A stretch of 64,000 bases of DNA from Verrucomicrobiota bacterium (GCA_023391285.1 JAEWBF010000126.1:1-64000), one strand, 5' to 3'. Positions 33,993 through 43,414 are shown, counted from the first letter of the stretch. Notes: generated by a model from the letters alone, not told the origin. Program-made: numbers and translations.

Positions 33993-35090
33993 TCAGTCGA
34001 AGAAGAGGCGGCCTTGGGATTTACGTTCGGAAGGGTTGTCGGCCTCCCAGTAAACGTCCTTTTGGATGTCTTCGACGGTGGGGAACGGGCTGGCTTCGGC
34101 GAAGTCGGCGGCGGCGTCGGCTTCGGCGCGGGCTTCGGTGTCGATTTTTTCGATGATCCCGTCGTTCAGCACGCCTTCGGCGACGAGGATCTGTTGGAAG
34201 ACTTGGAGCGGATCCTTCGTCCGGCGGTATTCCTCGATCTCGTTCTTGCTGCGGTAGGTGTTGTCGGGATCGGCGACGGAGTGCCCGCGGTAGCGGTAGG
34301 TGCGGATTTCGACGATGGACGGCTTTGATTCGTCGCGGGCGGCGCGGAGGAATTTATCCATGGTGGCGCGAACCTCGTAGAGATCGTGGCCTTCGCATTG
34401 TCCCCAATCCATGTGATAACCCTCGGCGCGACGCGCGAGATCGCCGGCGGAGGAGCGGGCCTGGCTGGTGCCCATGGAGTAGCCGTTGTTTTCGATGACG
34501 AAGACGACGGGGAGTTTCCAGAGGGCGGCGAGATTGTAGGCCTCGTGAACGGCGCCCTGGTTGACCGCGCCGTCGCCCATGAATGCCATCGAAGCGCCCT
34601 TCAGGCCCTTGTATTTGATGCCGTAGGCGAGACCGGCGCCGAGCGGGATCTGGCCGCCGACGATGCCGTGGCCGCCCCAGTAGTTTTTATCGGGTGCGAA
34701 GTAGTGCATCGAGCCGCCCTTGCCTTTGGAGCAACCGGTGATCTTGCCGTAGAGCTCGGCCATGAGCGGCTTGGTGTCCATGCCGACGGCGATGGCGTGT
34801 CCGTGATCTCGATACGCGGTGATCACGTGATCGTTCTTGCCCATGAGGGAGCAGCAAGCGACGGCGACGGCTTCCTGGCCGATGTAGAGATGGAGAAAGC
34901 CGCCGATCTTTTTGGCCTGATAGGCGCGGAGGCTGCGTTCCTCGAAGCGGCGGATGCGAACCATTTTGCGGTAGAGCTCGATCTTCTCGTCGCGGCTGAG
35001 GCTCGCGTTGATATCGGCTCGGGCGTAGTCGGAGCGTGTGACGCCGTCCTGGGCTTTTTTGTCGGCGGTGGGAGTGGGCTTCTTACTCAC
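33993..35090 (-). CDS. pdhA: Pyruvate dehydrogenase E1 component, alpha subunit
   Basis: The 365-aa product has an extended Lys/Asp-rich N-terminus (about 1-30), then the E1-alpha fold. It includes LYRKMVRIRRFEERSLRAYQ, GFLHLYIGQEAVAVACCSLM, CSKGKGGSMHYFAPDKNYWG, and the thiamine-diphosphate/Mg motif GDGAVNQGAVHEAYNLA ending VIENNGYSMGT. The phosphorylation-loop-like segment TYRYRGHSVADPDNTYR is also present. It is the first subunit of the operon, transcribed toward E1-beta and E2. About 116 nt separates it from the NUDIX gene upstream, which leaves room for a promoter. Confidence 0.96.
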   Translation of the reverse strand: MSKKPTPTADKKAQDGVTRSDYARADINASLSRDEKIELYRKMVRIRRFEERSLRAYQAKKIGGFLHLYIGQEAVAVACCSLMGKNDHVITAYRDHGHAIAVGMDTKPLMAELYGKITGCSKGKGGSMHYFAPDKNYWGGHGIVGGQIPLGAGLAYGIKYKGLKGASMAFMGDGAVNQGAVHEAYNLAALWKLPVVFVIENNGYSMGTSQARSSAGDLARRAEGYHMDWGQCEGHDLYEVRATMDKFLRAARDESKPSIVEIRTYRYRGHSVADPDNTYRSKNEIEEYRRTKDPLQVFQQILVAEGVLNDGIIEKIDTEARAEADAAADFAEASPFPTVEDIQKDVYWEADNPSERKSQGRLFFD

Positions 35091-35206
35091 GAGAGTGGTT
35101 CGTTTTGAGATGAACGGTGAAGTGTCCGGCGGTTATGGGAGAAATCAAGTGTTTGTTGCCCAGCGGCGGACGCGGACAGCGGGCGCGCGGGTCGGTGCGA
35201 GGAGGG

Positions 35207-35704
35207 CTAGATAATCTCCTCGATTTCGACGGCGACGGGTTTGCCGGGGGCGCAATCGGCGCGGAGGGCGACGAAGCGGTCGCGGTAGCGATCGTAGATG
35301 GGCCAGAGGGCGTTGCGGTCGGTTTCGGGAATCGGCAGGGCGGAAATTTCGTCGCGGGTGAAAAAGCCGAAACGGCCCTCGTGGATATCGGCGGGCAGGG
35401 AGGCGATGGGCAGGCGGCAGCGAAAAAGAAACATGAGCCAGTGCGATTGGCCCTCGTAGGCTTTCTCGGCGATCATGGCGAAAAGGTGCAGGTCGGCGGT
35501 GGAGATTTCGAGGCCGGTCTCTTCGCGTGTTTCGCGGACGGCGCACTCGAATGGGGATTCGCCAATGGCGGTTTCGAGTTTGCCGCCGATGGGGCTCCAG
35601 ACGCCGAGATTCGGCGGCTTGGCGCGAAGAAGGAGCAGGTGCTGGCCCGCGGCGTTTTCGAGGAAGACGAGAACGGCTATTTTGTAGGGCAGCGCAGCAG
35701 ACAT
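35207..35704 (-). CDS. NUDIX hydrolase
   Basis: The ATG at 35704 (MSAALPYKIAVLVFLENAAG) gives 165 aa; the upstream extension of the frame looks non-coding. The Nudix box is clear (GGKLETAIGESPFECAVRET followed by REETGLEI), with two extra residues in its first half compared with the consensus GX5E spacing. That variation is seen in some 8-oxo-dGTP-type Nudix enzymes. The protein would hydrolyse a nucleoside diphosphate linked to another moiety; the substrate cannot be read from the sequence. It precedes pdhA on the same strand, and divergent from it is the pilus-like cluster. Confidence 0.9.
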   Translation of the reverse strand: MSAALPYKIAVLVFLENAAGQHLLLLRAKPPNLGVWSPIGGKLETAIGESPFECAVRETREETGLEISTADLHLFAMIAEKAYEGQSHWLMFLFRCRLPIASLPADIHEGRFGFFTRDEISALPIPETDRNALWPIYDRYRDRFVALRADCAPGKPVAVEIEEII

Positions 35705-35949
35705 GGTAGAAGTTAGAAAGGAGAGGAGCGGAGCGTGAGAGTGGGCGGAAGTCGCACAACGTGAAATTGAGCGTGACGGCGCAAATGACTTACGCAAAGT
35801 CGGCGCGTCCACTTCATGCAAGAATCCTGCAATGTTCTTGTTTTACGGTCGCGGCTGCACGCGTCGCGGCGGTTTGCGGCGCAGCGGTCTGCGATACGCG
35901 GCGTGTGCAGCGGACGCGAAATGGCGGAAGGGGCAGAAAGGTTGGCGAC

Positions 35950-37524
35950 ATGAGGCGAGGGCGGAGGACGTGGGGGCGGTGTTGGGTGGTCGATGTAGGC
36001 GTCAGCGATGTGAGTTGGGCTCGGTGCGTCGGCGGCAGGGATGAGTTGATGTTGGAAGAATGGGGAATCGAGCCGCTGAATGGAGAGTTGGAAAGCGAAA
36101 GTGCCTGGTTGGTCGGAGTGGCGGCTGCGTTGGCGAAGATCGGTGAAAAAGCGGGCGATGATGCGGTGCATGTCGGAATCCCGGGGAATGTGGCGCTGAC
36201 GAAGTTTGTGCGAACTCCGGCGATTGTGGGGGCGAGGCGGGCGAAAGCGGTGGAGTTCGAAGCGGCGCAAAACATCCCGTATGCGTTGAACGAAGTGGTG
36301 TGGGATCACCTCGTTTTGGATGAGAGCGGGCCGGACCTGGAGTTGATGCTCGCGGCGGCGAAGGTGGGTGTGGTCGAGCAGCTGTGTGCGGGGGCAGACG
36401 AAGCGGGTCTGGACGTGGTGCAGGTGACGCCGGCGTGCGTGGCGCTGTGGCATTGCCTGCGGTGGAATCATCCGGAATCGGTGGCGGAAGGAGCGCTCCT
36501 CGTGCAGGTGGGAACGCGTTCGACGCATTTGATGTTCGCGCACGGCGCACGGCTTTTCGTGCGGACGTTGAATCAACTGTCGATCTCGGCCGATTTTCCC
36601 GCGCGTTTGCAGGCCGAGATGGTGCGGACGATCGCGCATGCCCGGCGGCAAGGCGTGGTGCTGGAGCCGCGAACGATTTTGCTCAATGGGGCGTTGGCTG
36701 AGCTGGAGGCGTGGAGGGTGAGTTTGGGCGAGGTGGCGAAGTTGCCGGTGAGGCGATTCGAGCCCTTGCGACGCGTGCAGTTGGGTGCGAGAGCGGTGGA
36801 AGAAGGGGCGAGCATCGTGTCCGGGCAGTTGGCGAGTGCGGTCGGGCTGGCGGTGGCGGCGCGCGAAGGCGAGAGGAGGCCGAATCTCTTGCCGGTGAGA
36901 TATCGACGGGCGGCGGAGGCGAGTCGGTGGAAAGGGCGTTGGAAGGTTGCGGCGGTGGGGGTGCTGGCCGCTTTGACGCTGACGATCTGGCCGATCCGTG
37001 AAGCGAAGGACGTGGCGGAAGCGCGCGCGGAGGAAATGGCGGCGCGACTTGGACCATGGCGCGCGATGGAGAGGCGGGTGTTGGCGAATCGCGAGAAACT
37101 CGAGCGCCTGGAGGCGCGGGAAAAACAGCTGCGAGGTGTGGTTGAAGCGCGGACGGCTTGGGCGCGGTTTTTCGCGGAACTGCAGGAGGTGTTGCAGACG
37201 GTGGAAGATACGTGGCTCGACCGGCTGACGATCGAGGAGACGGAGAGCAGAAACGGGCGCGGCGCAACGGATGAGTCGGAGCTGCTGCGCGTGACGGTGA
37301 GTGGGCGGATGCTGGATCGGGTGCGTCCAACGGAAAGGGCGAATGCGACCAGCTATGAAAAAGTGCGGCGGTTGCTCGAACGGTTGGAGGCGTCGCGGAG
37401 TATCGCGGCGGTGGAGCATCCGCGGTTCGATAACCGCCGTGCGGGGGTGCTCGGCTTCGATGTTACACTCGTGCTGGAGGCGTCGTGGAGAATGACGGCG
37501 AGCGATGAGGAGGCGGTGCGGTGA
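35950..37524 (+). CDS. PilM-like protein fused to a PilN-like region (Amuc_1101 type)
   Basis: The start at ATG 35950 yields 524 aa. The first 310 residues follow the actin-like PilM fold: CWVVDVGVSDVSWARCVGG phosphate-1-like segment, HVGIPGNVALTKFVRTP, FEAAQNIPYALNEVVWDHLV and LLVQVGTRSTHLMFAHGARL. After GLAVAARE...NLLPVRYRRAAE comes a TM segment (about 335-355), then a coiled coil (REKLERLEAREKQL) and a periplasmic domain with PilN character (FFAELQEVLQTVEDTWLDRL). In type IV pilus machines PilM binds the N-terminal tail of PilN; here both parts lie on one chain. It is the first gene of a four-gene cluster that resembles the Akkermansia Amuc_1098-1102 locus. Family assignment is by pattern, not alignment. 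Confidence 0.8.
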   Translation: MRRGRRTWGRCWVVDVGVSDVSWARCVGGRDELMLEEWGIEPLNGELESESAWLVGVAAALAKIGEKAGDDAVHVGIPGNVALTKFVRTPAIVGARRAKAVEFEAAQNIPYALNEVVWDHLVLDESGPDLELMLAAAKVGVVEQLCAGADEAGLDVVQVTPACVALWHCLRWNHPESVAEGALLVQVGTRSTHLMFAHGARLFVRTLNQLSISADFPARLQAEMVRTIAHARRQGVVLEPRTILLNGALAELEAWRVSLGEVAKLPVRRFEPLRRVQLGARAVEEGASIVSGQLASAVGLAVAAREGERRPNLLPVRYRRAAEASRWKGRWKVAAVGVLAALTLTIWPIREAKDVAEARAEEMAARLGPWRAMERRVLANREKLERLEAREKQLRGVVEARTAWARFFAELQEVLQTVEDTWLDRLTIEETESRNGRGATDESELLRVTVSGRMLDRVRPTERANATSYEKVRRLLERLEASRSIAAVEHPRFDNRRAGVLGFDVTLVLEASWRMTASDEEAVR

Positions 37525-39089
37525 CACGCAGGCGCCGAATCCGAACGTGGCGGGCGGCGGCGGGGGTCGTCGTGATCGGAGCCTGGGCGGTGGTGGCGAT
37601 GATCGGTCTATGGCGGGAAGTCGGGTCGCTAACGCGAGTGCGCGGTGAACTCACAGCGAAAGAACGCGAGTGGCGGGCGTTGGCGGACAAGGCGGAGCTC
37701 ACGGAGGAAGGACTGGCCGCAATCGAAGTGGAAATGAAGACGCGGGCGGCGGAGATCGACCGGTGGTGGGGCGCGTCGCAAATGGGGCGGATCGAGCATG
37801 AAGCGGACAACGCGATGCGGACGGAGGAGGCGTTTTTCGAAGTTGCGGGGCTGGTTGAGCGTATGCGAGCACGCGCGGCGTTGGCGGGCGTGAACGTGAA
37901 GGAGGAGGAGCGATTCGGGTTTGCGGGATTCGCGCACGCGGGGCCGGAGCGGGAGAGAATTGGTGAAGTGGCTCGACAACGAGAGCTGGCGGAGGCGGTG
38001 TTGCTGGCGTTGTTCGAGGCGGCGCCGCAAGAGATCGTCGGATGCGAGCGAGGCTCGTCGGGAGGAGGCGGGCGAGGGCGGGGCGAGGCAGATACCTTCG
38101 TGGTGGATCGGAGATGGTCGCTGGAAGAAGCGAATCAAATCAGAGCGACGGCGTATCGGGTGAGGTTTGTTGGCGGGACAGAGGTGTTGCGAGACGTGTT
38201 GAATCGACTGGCCGAGGTGAAGTTGCCGCTGGCGGTGACGGCGGTGGAGATAGAGCCGGTGACGACAGGGCAGACGGGGAGTGCGGAAGAAGCGCGCTTG
38301 GTCGCGAGCACGTCGTCGGAGTTTTCGGTGACGGTCGAATGGTTGGAGCCGCTGAGAGGAGGAGAGCTGGCGGGATGGGGAACACGGGACGAGACGCAGG
38401 ATGCGCATCCCGAGGAGGTGGTCGCGAGGCGGTGGGCGGCGCCGCGGGTGAGTGAAGAAACGGAATGGAGCTACGAGGTGTTTACGCCGCCGGATATTTT
38501 TTATGATGCGACGACCGGGCGATTGAGCACGAGCTGGGTGAAGCCGAAGGCGGAAGCTTTGCGCATTCAGGATTCGGATACGCGAACGGCGGCGGCGTTC
38601 GAACTCGTGCGGGCGAAGGCGGAGCCGTATCGGGTGCAACTGGTCGGATTCGTGGCGACGGAAGCGGGTGACTTGGGTGTGTTTGAAGAGGTGGCGACGA
38701 GCGGGGTGATATTGGCCGGAGCGGGAAAACGGATTTCGGAGTCGGAGGTGGTAATCGAAACGCTGGTGATTGAGCGGTCGGAGCGGGTGTGGCCGGACAG
38801 CATGGCGGTCAGAACCCTGGTGGCGAAGGCGGAGGTGCGGGATGAACGGAGCGGCGAAATGATCTGGCTGACGAGTTCCGAGCGGAAGTGGTTGTCGGAT
38901 CCGGTGGCGGTGTTGAAGCCGGCGGGAACGAACGAGGAGCGCGAGGTGAGGGTGGGCGAGGAGATCGCGTTCGAGGGAATTACCTATCGCGTAACGAGAA
39001 TCGAGGAGTCGCCGCTCGAGATCGAACTGGTGAAAGAGAGTCCCGGCCGGGGAGAGGCGGTGAGGATCGCGGCGGTGCGCGAACGATAA
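37521..39089 (+). CDS. Amuc_1100-like pilus-associated membrane protein with an extra C-terminal domain
   Basis: Translation starts at GTG 37521 inside a GTGA overlap with the PilM-like gene; GAGGAGG lies 6 nt upstream, a strong ribosome-binding site. The 522-aa product has a short basic N-terminus, one TM (about 10-30), and a coiled coil (about 35-80). A PilO-like domain follows (about 90-270; FFEVAGLVERMRARAALAGV, ATAYRVRFVGGTEVLRDVLN). A second region from about 310 (WSYEVFTPPDIFYDATTGRL, YRVQLVGFVATEAGDLGVFE) resembles the Amuc_1099 type of protein. So one gene may combine what Akkermansia encodes as Amuc_1100 and Amuc_1099. The cytoplasmic membrane is the likely location. The Amuc_1100 comparison rests on gene order and domain pattern. 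Confidence 0.7.
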   Translation: MTRRRRIRTWRAAAGVVVIGAWAVVAMIGLWREVGSLTRVRGELTAKEREWRALADKAELTEEGLAAIEVEMKTRAAEIDRWWGASQMGRIEHEADNAMRTEEAFFEVAGLVERMRARAALAGVNVKEEERFGFAGFAHAGPERERIGEVARQRELAEAVLLALFEAAPQEIVGCERGSSGGGGRGRGEADTFVVDRRWSLEEANQIRATAYRVRFVGGTEVLRDVLNRLAEVKLPLAVTAVEIEPVTTGQTGSAEEARLVASTSSEFSVTVEWLEPLRGGELAGWGTRDETQDAHPEEVVARRWAAPRVSEETEWSYEVFTPPDIFYDATTGRLSTSWVKPKAEALRIQDSDTRTAAAFELVRAKAEPYRVQLVGFVATEAGDLGVFEEVATSGVILAGAGKRISESEVVIETLVIERSERVWPDSMAVRTLVAKAEVRDERSGEMIWLTSSERKWLSDPVAVLKPAGTNEEREVRVGEEIAFEGITYRVTRIEESPLEIELVKESPGRGEAVRIAAVRER

Positions 39090-39093
39090 ACTT

Positions 39094-41154
39094 ATGAGGA
39101 CGATCCAGGTTTGGCTTTATCTTGTTGGGTGCGCGGTCGGCGCGTTCGCGGTGCACCCGATGGCAGCGCAAAGCGAGGCGGATGGGGCAGAGGACTTGCG
39201 GCGATGGGTGGCGAAAGGGCGAGCGCAGTTTCTGGCGGGAGAGTATGCGGCGGCTCGAGCGACGTTTGAGGCGGTGCAGGCCCGCGAGCCGGAGAATGGC
39301 GAGGCGGAGGAATTTCTGCGAAGGATCGAAAAGGTGGAGCGGGTGGGTTCGGCGAGTCGCCGCGAACGGACCCGCGGTGAGTTGTTGGAGGATGTGGCGC
39401 GGAGTTGGGAGCGCCCGCGGGTGTTTGTGGAGCGCGGGCGGGCAGCGGCGCGATTGGCGGATGCGGCTCCGCTCGAGGAGAAACTAAACCGGATGGTGGT
39501 GCCGCACGTGAATTTCACGCGGGTGGAAATCGGGCAGGTGGTGACGGCGTTGAGTGCGATTTCGGAAGAGATCGACGAACCGGACTCGTTTCCGCGTGGG
39601 GTGAACATCGTGCTGTTGGATTCGGCGAACCAGGCGCCGACGGTGACGATCGCGCTGCGAAACACGACGTTGAGACGCGTGCTGGATTTTGTGACGGAAG
39701 CGGTGGGCTATCAATATGAGGTGCAGGCGGACGCGGTGGTGGTGCGGCCGGGAGGCGAGACGACGGCGTTGGAGACCGCGTTTTTCCCGGTGGCGCGCGC
39801 GACGGTCTTGCGGATGACCGGAGCGGGAGCGGCGGAGGCGCGGGCGGATCCGTTTTCTTCGGCGGGGGCAAGCAATGAACCCGCGGCGACGGTCGCAGCG
39901 GAAGGCGGGGCGATTCGCGGATTCCTGCAGCAGGCGGGAGTGAATTTCGACGGGACGCCGGGATCGAGTCTGGCGTTCGACGGATCGGCGCTGATCGTGA
40001 CGCACACGGCGCGAAACCTGGATCGCATTCGCAACATCCTGAATCGCTACAACGATGTTCGGCAGGTGGAGATCGAGGCGAAGTTCATGGAAGTGCAGGA
40101 AGGCGCGCTCGAGGAGTTGGGCGTCAACTGGCATCTTTCGACGAAGACGACGCAGCGGAATGCGGGAGCGCAGGCGGTGTATGCGACGAATGCGCGGGCG
40201 CTGTCGGGGGCCTTCAGCCACACGACATCGAATCAGCAAGGACGGATCGTGCGGCCGGCGGCGTTCAATGATGCGAACAACAACGGCGTGCAGGATGAAG
40301 GCGAGGACGCGACGCAGCAGGAGATCAACATTCCGATCGTGAACAACGCGCCGCGAATTCCGGGTGCGCCGGATTTGGCGCTGGGAGCGGGACCGCTCGC
40401 AGCGATTGCGAGTGTGATTGGGGAATTCGATGTGAATGCGGTGGTGAGGGCGCTGTCGCAGCAACAAGGGACGGACCTGTTGAGCGCCCCGAAAGTGACG
40501 GTGTTGTCGGGCAATCCGGCGACGATCACGGTGGCGCAAGAGATGCGTTATCCGCAGAGTTTTGGGCAGACGCAGAGTCAGGTGGGAACGGGCAGTGCGA
40601 GCGGAGGCGGTTCGGCGGGTGTGGCGATCACGGCCGGGACACCGCAGGAGTTTACGGCGCGCAACGTTGGCGTGGAGTTGCGCGTGACGCCGACGGTGGA
40701 GGAGGACGATTACAGCATCAGCCTCGATTTGAATCCGCGTGTGACGGAGTTCGACGGCTTTGTGGAATACGGCGGGCCGAGCATCGCGATTTCGGGGAGC
40801 ACGACGGTGACGGTGCCGTCGGGATTTTATCAGCCGATTTTTTCGGTGAGGGACATATCGACGAAAGTTACGATTTGGGATGGGGCGACGCTGGTGATGG
40901 GAGGGCTGACGCGAGAGGAAGTGAAGAAGGTGAACGACAAAGTGCCGATCCTTGGTGACCTGCCGTTTCTGGGGCGGGCGTTTCGGTCCAAAGGCGAAAG
41001 TGCGCAGAAGCGGAATCTGCTGATTTTCGTGACGGCGAATCTGGTGAGCCCGGGCGGATCGCCGAAGAAGCAGCACTTGCGTGAAGTCACAGCGAATTCG
41101 GCTTATCGGAATCCCTCGATCGTGACGCCGGGCGGCAGCGAGGAACGGGAGTAG
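39094..41154 (+). CDS. Secretin, type IV pilus/type II secretion outer-membrane channel (Amuc_1098 type)
   Basis: The 686-aa product has a signal peptide (about 1-26) and an N-terminal helical region with a TPR-like unit (GRAQFLAGEYAAARATFEAV). N-domains follow (VNIVLLDSANQAPTVTIALR), then a KH-like repeat (ARNLDRIRNILNRYNDVRQ). The secretin domain is clear: VEIEAKFMEVQEGALEELGV, LLSAPKVTVLSGNPATITVA, GVELRVTPTVEEDDYSISLD and the closing VPILGDLPFLGRAFRS. It would form the multimeric outer-membrane pore for a pilus-like fibre or a secretion system. It starts 4 nt after the Amuc_1100-like gene, so the cluster is an operon. No pilin, ATPase or prepilin peptidase gene is in this window. Confidence 0.94.
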   Translation: MRTIQVWLYLVGCAVGAFAVHPMAAQSEADGAEDLRRWVAKGRAQFLAGEYAAARATFEAVQAREPENGEAEEFLRRIEKVERVGSASRRERTRGELLEDVARSWERPRVFVERGRAAARLADAAPLEEKLNRMVVPHVNFTRVEIGQVVTALSAISEEIDEPDSFPRGVNIVLLDSANQAPTVTIALRNTTLRRVLDFVTEAVGYQYEVQADAVVVRPGGETTALETAFFPVARATVLRMTGAGAAEARADPFSSAGASNEPAATVAAEGGAIRGFLQQAGVNFDGTPGSSLAFDGSALIVTHTARNLDRIRNILNRYNDVRQVEIEAKFMEVQEGALEELGVNWHLSTKTTQRNAGAQAVYATNARALSGAFSHTTSNQQGRIVRPAAFNDANNNGVQDEGEDATQQEINIPIVNNAPRIPGAPDLALGAGPLAAIASVIGEFDVNAVVRALSQQQGTDLLSAPKVTVLSGNPATITVAQEMRYPQSFGQTQSQVGTGSASGGGSAGVAITAGTPQEFTARNVGVELRVTPTVEEDDYSISLDLNPRVTEFDGFVEYGGPSIAISGSTTVTVPSGFYQPIFSVRDISTKVTIWDGATLVMGGLTREEVKKVNDKVPILGDLPFLGRAFRSKGESAQKRNLLIFVTANLVSPGGSPKKQHLREVTANSAYRNPSIVTPGGSEERE

Positions 41155-41194
41155 CGAACCGGGGCGAGGATTTTGCGCGTGCGAGCGTGAAGGA

Positions 41195-42256
41195 ATGAGC
41201 CAACGTGCACGCGTGACGATGCGAATCTTGGTGTGCGTGGTGGCTTGGGCGCTGGTTGGGCCCATGTGGGCCGCGCCCTATGTGGAGCCGAGGACGGGAT
41301 TGGAGTTTCCCGATGAATGCGGTGGTTGGGTGCGGACCGGCGAACACGTTTACGAGCAGGCGGAACTCGGGGTGTCGGTGAGCTACACGAATGATCAGCA
41401 GAAAACGCTGACGGCGTATGCGTATGGCGGAGGAGTGACGGACCTTCCGACGGGAGGCGACAGCGAGGTGATGCTGCGGCTGACGGCGCAGACGGCGGCC
41501 GAGTTGAAGGAGGTGTGGAAGGAACGCGGCGGGGAAGTGGAGGAGATTTTGCCGTCAGCGGTGATCCGCGAGGAGCCGAGTGGCAAAGGCCTCGCGACGA
41601 TCGTGGCACATCGCATCGTGATGAAAGGGCAGGTGTTGATCACGATTTCGGGTCTGACGGGATATCGCGGCACGATTATGAAGGTGCGCTACACTTACGC
41701 GCGCAGTCCGTTGGATGAAGGAATCGCGGATTTGAAGCGGTTTGTCGTCGGGCTGCTGACGGCGAACCGCGGGGGACTCGACGGTCATTTCGGCGAGGTG
41801 GCGGCGCAGTATGCGCCCATCGAACCGATGCCCACGCGGCAGGAGTTTGCCGCAGCGGTGCGGGTGCTGGACACGGAGATCACGGGGCAAAAGGCGGCGG
41901 AAGCGGCCGGGGTGGTGATTCGGTTTGTGGAGCGGAGCGAAGAAGTGGCCGTGACATTGGGCCGCGAGGTGGCGCCGTGGGTGATGGAAGTGCCGGAAGA
42001 GGACGCGGAGGCGCAGGAAATGTCGGCTCTGCTGCTCGCGGCCTATTTGGGCGCGAATGCGGAAGCGCAGCTTGCGAGCGGTGAGCGGAAGGACCACGTG
42101 CTCGCGGGGTGGAAGGCGGCGCTTGCGACGTATCGAAAAATGCGTGACGCGGGACGGACGGCCATTGCCGCGCTGGAAGAACTGGTCGACGCCGAGCACG
42201 GGGGGAAGTTGGAGCAGAAGGCGCGCGAGGCGCAGGAGAGGCTGAATCGCGAGTAG
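41195..42256 (+). CDS. Secreted protein of unknown function in the pilus-like cluster
   Basis: The 353-aa product has a signal peptide ending near GPMWAA; starts at 41195 or 41219 are both possible and neither has a good ribosome-binding site. After the signal comes a beta-rich domain (YVEPRTGLEFPDECGGWVRT, GVSVSYTNDQQKTLTAYAYG) of about 180 residues, then an all-helical Ala/Glu-rich second half (EDAEAQEMSALLLAAYLGAN). I do not recognise the family. It lies 40 nt after the secretin gene on the same strand, in the position where Akkermansia has other pilus-system genes, so it may be an accessory or pilotin-like periplasmic protein (inference). Confidence 0.6.
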   Translation: MSQRARVTMRILVCVVAWALVGPMWAAPYVEPRTGLEFPDECGGWVRTGEHVYEQAELGVSVSYTNDQQKTLTAYAYGGGVTDLPTGGDSEVMLRLTAQTAAELKEVWKERGGEVEEILPSAVIREEPSGKGLATIVAHRIVMKGQVLITISGLTGYRGTIMKVRYTYARSPLDEGIADLKRFVVGLLTANRGGLDGHFGEVAAQYAPIEPMPTRQEFAAAVRVLDTEITGQKAAEAAGVVIRFVERSEEVAVTLGREVAPWVMEVPEEDAEAQEMSALLLAAYLGANAEAQLASGERKDHVLAGWKAALATYRKMRDAGRTAIAALEELVDAEHGGKLEQKAREAQERLNRE

Positions 42257-42360
42257 TAGGAATGGCACCATTTTGGGCCGAACGCACCAGCGGAGAGCCT
42301 TAATTCGGCGAAGGCGCGCCGCCACTTGACCCGAGGAGCGAGCGGGGCTGTGTTCGGCAC

Positions 42361-43326
42361 ATGGCGAAATGGCTGCTGGTGGACGGATTCAACCTGGCGT
42401 ATCGGTGTTTCCATGCGTTGCCGGAGCTAACGTCGTCGAAGGGGTTTCCGACGGGGGCGTTGCATGGGTGGGTAAAGTCGCTGTGGAAGCTGATCGACCA
42501 GGAGAAGCCGGACGCGACGCTGGTGTTTTTCGATCTGGGTGAATCGCAGGATCGGTTGAAGTTGCTGGCTGAATACAAGGCGCAGCGGAAGCCGATGCCG
42601 GATCCGCTGCGGCAGCAGATCGAGCCGATCAAGGCGCTCACGCGCGCGATGGGGCTGGCGGGGATCGAGGAAGATGGCGTGGAAAGCGACGACTTGCTGG
42701 CGTCGGAGGCAGTGAGTCTGGCGAAGCAAGGGCACGACGTGCTGATCGTTTCGAGCGACAAGGATTTCGCGCAAATCGTCGACGAGAAGATCAAGATCAT
42801 GCTGCCGCCGCCGTCGGCGAATCCGAAGCTCGGCTGGCGTTTGCTGGATGCGGCGGGCGTGCGGGAGAAGTTTGGTGTGCCGCCGGAGCAGATCGCGCAT
42901 TACCTGGCGCTCGTCGGTGACACGTCGGACAACATACCGGGTCTTGACGGCGTGGGGCCGAAAACGGCGTCGAAGTGGCTGGCGGAGTGCGGCGGGAGCG
43001 TGGAATGCGTGCTGGAGAAAGCGGCGGAGTTGAAACCGGAGCGCTTTCGCGAGGCGGTGGCGGCGAGCGCGGATCGGCTGAGGACGAATCTGAAGCTGAC
43101 GACGCTGAATCTGAATTTGCCGCCGGTGAAACCGGAATGGCGGACGCCGCAGCCGGAGGAGTTGTTTCGATTGCTCGACGAATTCGAAATGAAGTCGACG
43201 GGGGTGGAGGCGAGGAAGCGCTATGGGGCGGCGGCCGGTGGTGGTGGAAAAGCGGATACGGCAGGGAGCGCGGCAACGATGCCGGTGCAGCCGCCGACGA
43301 AGGCGATGCAGGGCGAATTGTTTTAG
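42361..43326 (+). CDS. 5'-3' exonuclease / flap endonuclease
   Basis: The 321-aa product matches the stand-alone equivalent of the DNA polymerase I N-terminal nuclease. It has LLVDGFNLAYRCFHALPEL, LVFFDLGESQDRLKLLAEYK, and the metal-binding acidic cluster GIEEDGVESDDLLASEA and VSSDKDFAQIV. The helix-hairpin-helix segment VGDTSDNIPGLDGVGPKTA follows. It removes RNA primers and 5' flaps during replication and repair. A low-complexity Gly/Ala linker and a short C-terminal end (MQGELF) come after the nuclease domain. The MQGELF end resembles a clamp-binding motif (inference). No polymerase domain follows, so the nuclease is encoded alone. Confidence 0.92.
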   Translation: MAKWLLVDGFNLAYRCFHALPELTSSKGFPTGALHGWVKSLWKLIDQEKPDATLVFFDLGESQDRLKLLAEYKAQRKPMPDPLRQQIEPIKALTRAMGLAGIEEDGVESDDLLASEAVSLAKQGHDVLIVSSDKDFAQIVDEKIKIMLPPPSANPKLGWRLLDAAGVREKFGVPPEQIAHYLALVGDTSDNIPGLDGVGPKTASKWLAECGGSVECVLEKAAELKPERFREAVAASADRLRTNLKLTTLNLNLPPVKPEWRTPQPEELFRLLDEFEMKSTGVEARKRYGAAAGGGGKADTAGSAATMPVQPPTKAMQGELF

Positions 43327-43384
43327 GGGCGAAGGGCGGCGGGAGCGTTGACGGCGATCTTGTGTCGAATGCCGAACGGGCGCT

Positions 43385-43406
43385 GCGAAAAGCTCACGCT
43401 TTCCGC
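43385..43406 (-). terminator. Putative terminator hairpin of the response regulator gene
   Basis: Read on the minus strand, GCGGAAAGC-GTGA-GCTTTTCGC folds into a nine-base-pair stem with one G-T wobble and a GNRA tetraloop, 8 nt after the response regulator stop. The plus-strand version has an A-C mismatch, so the hairpin favours the minus-strand transcript. There is no long U-run. Confidence 0.5.
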
Positions 43407-43414
43407 TACAGAAA

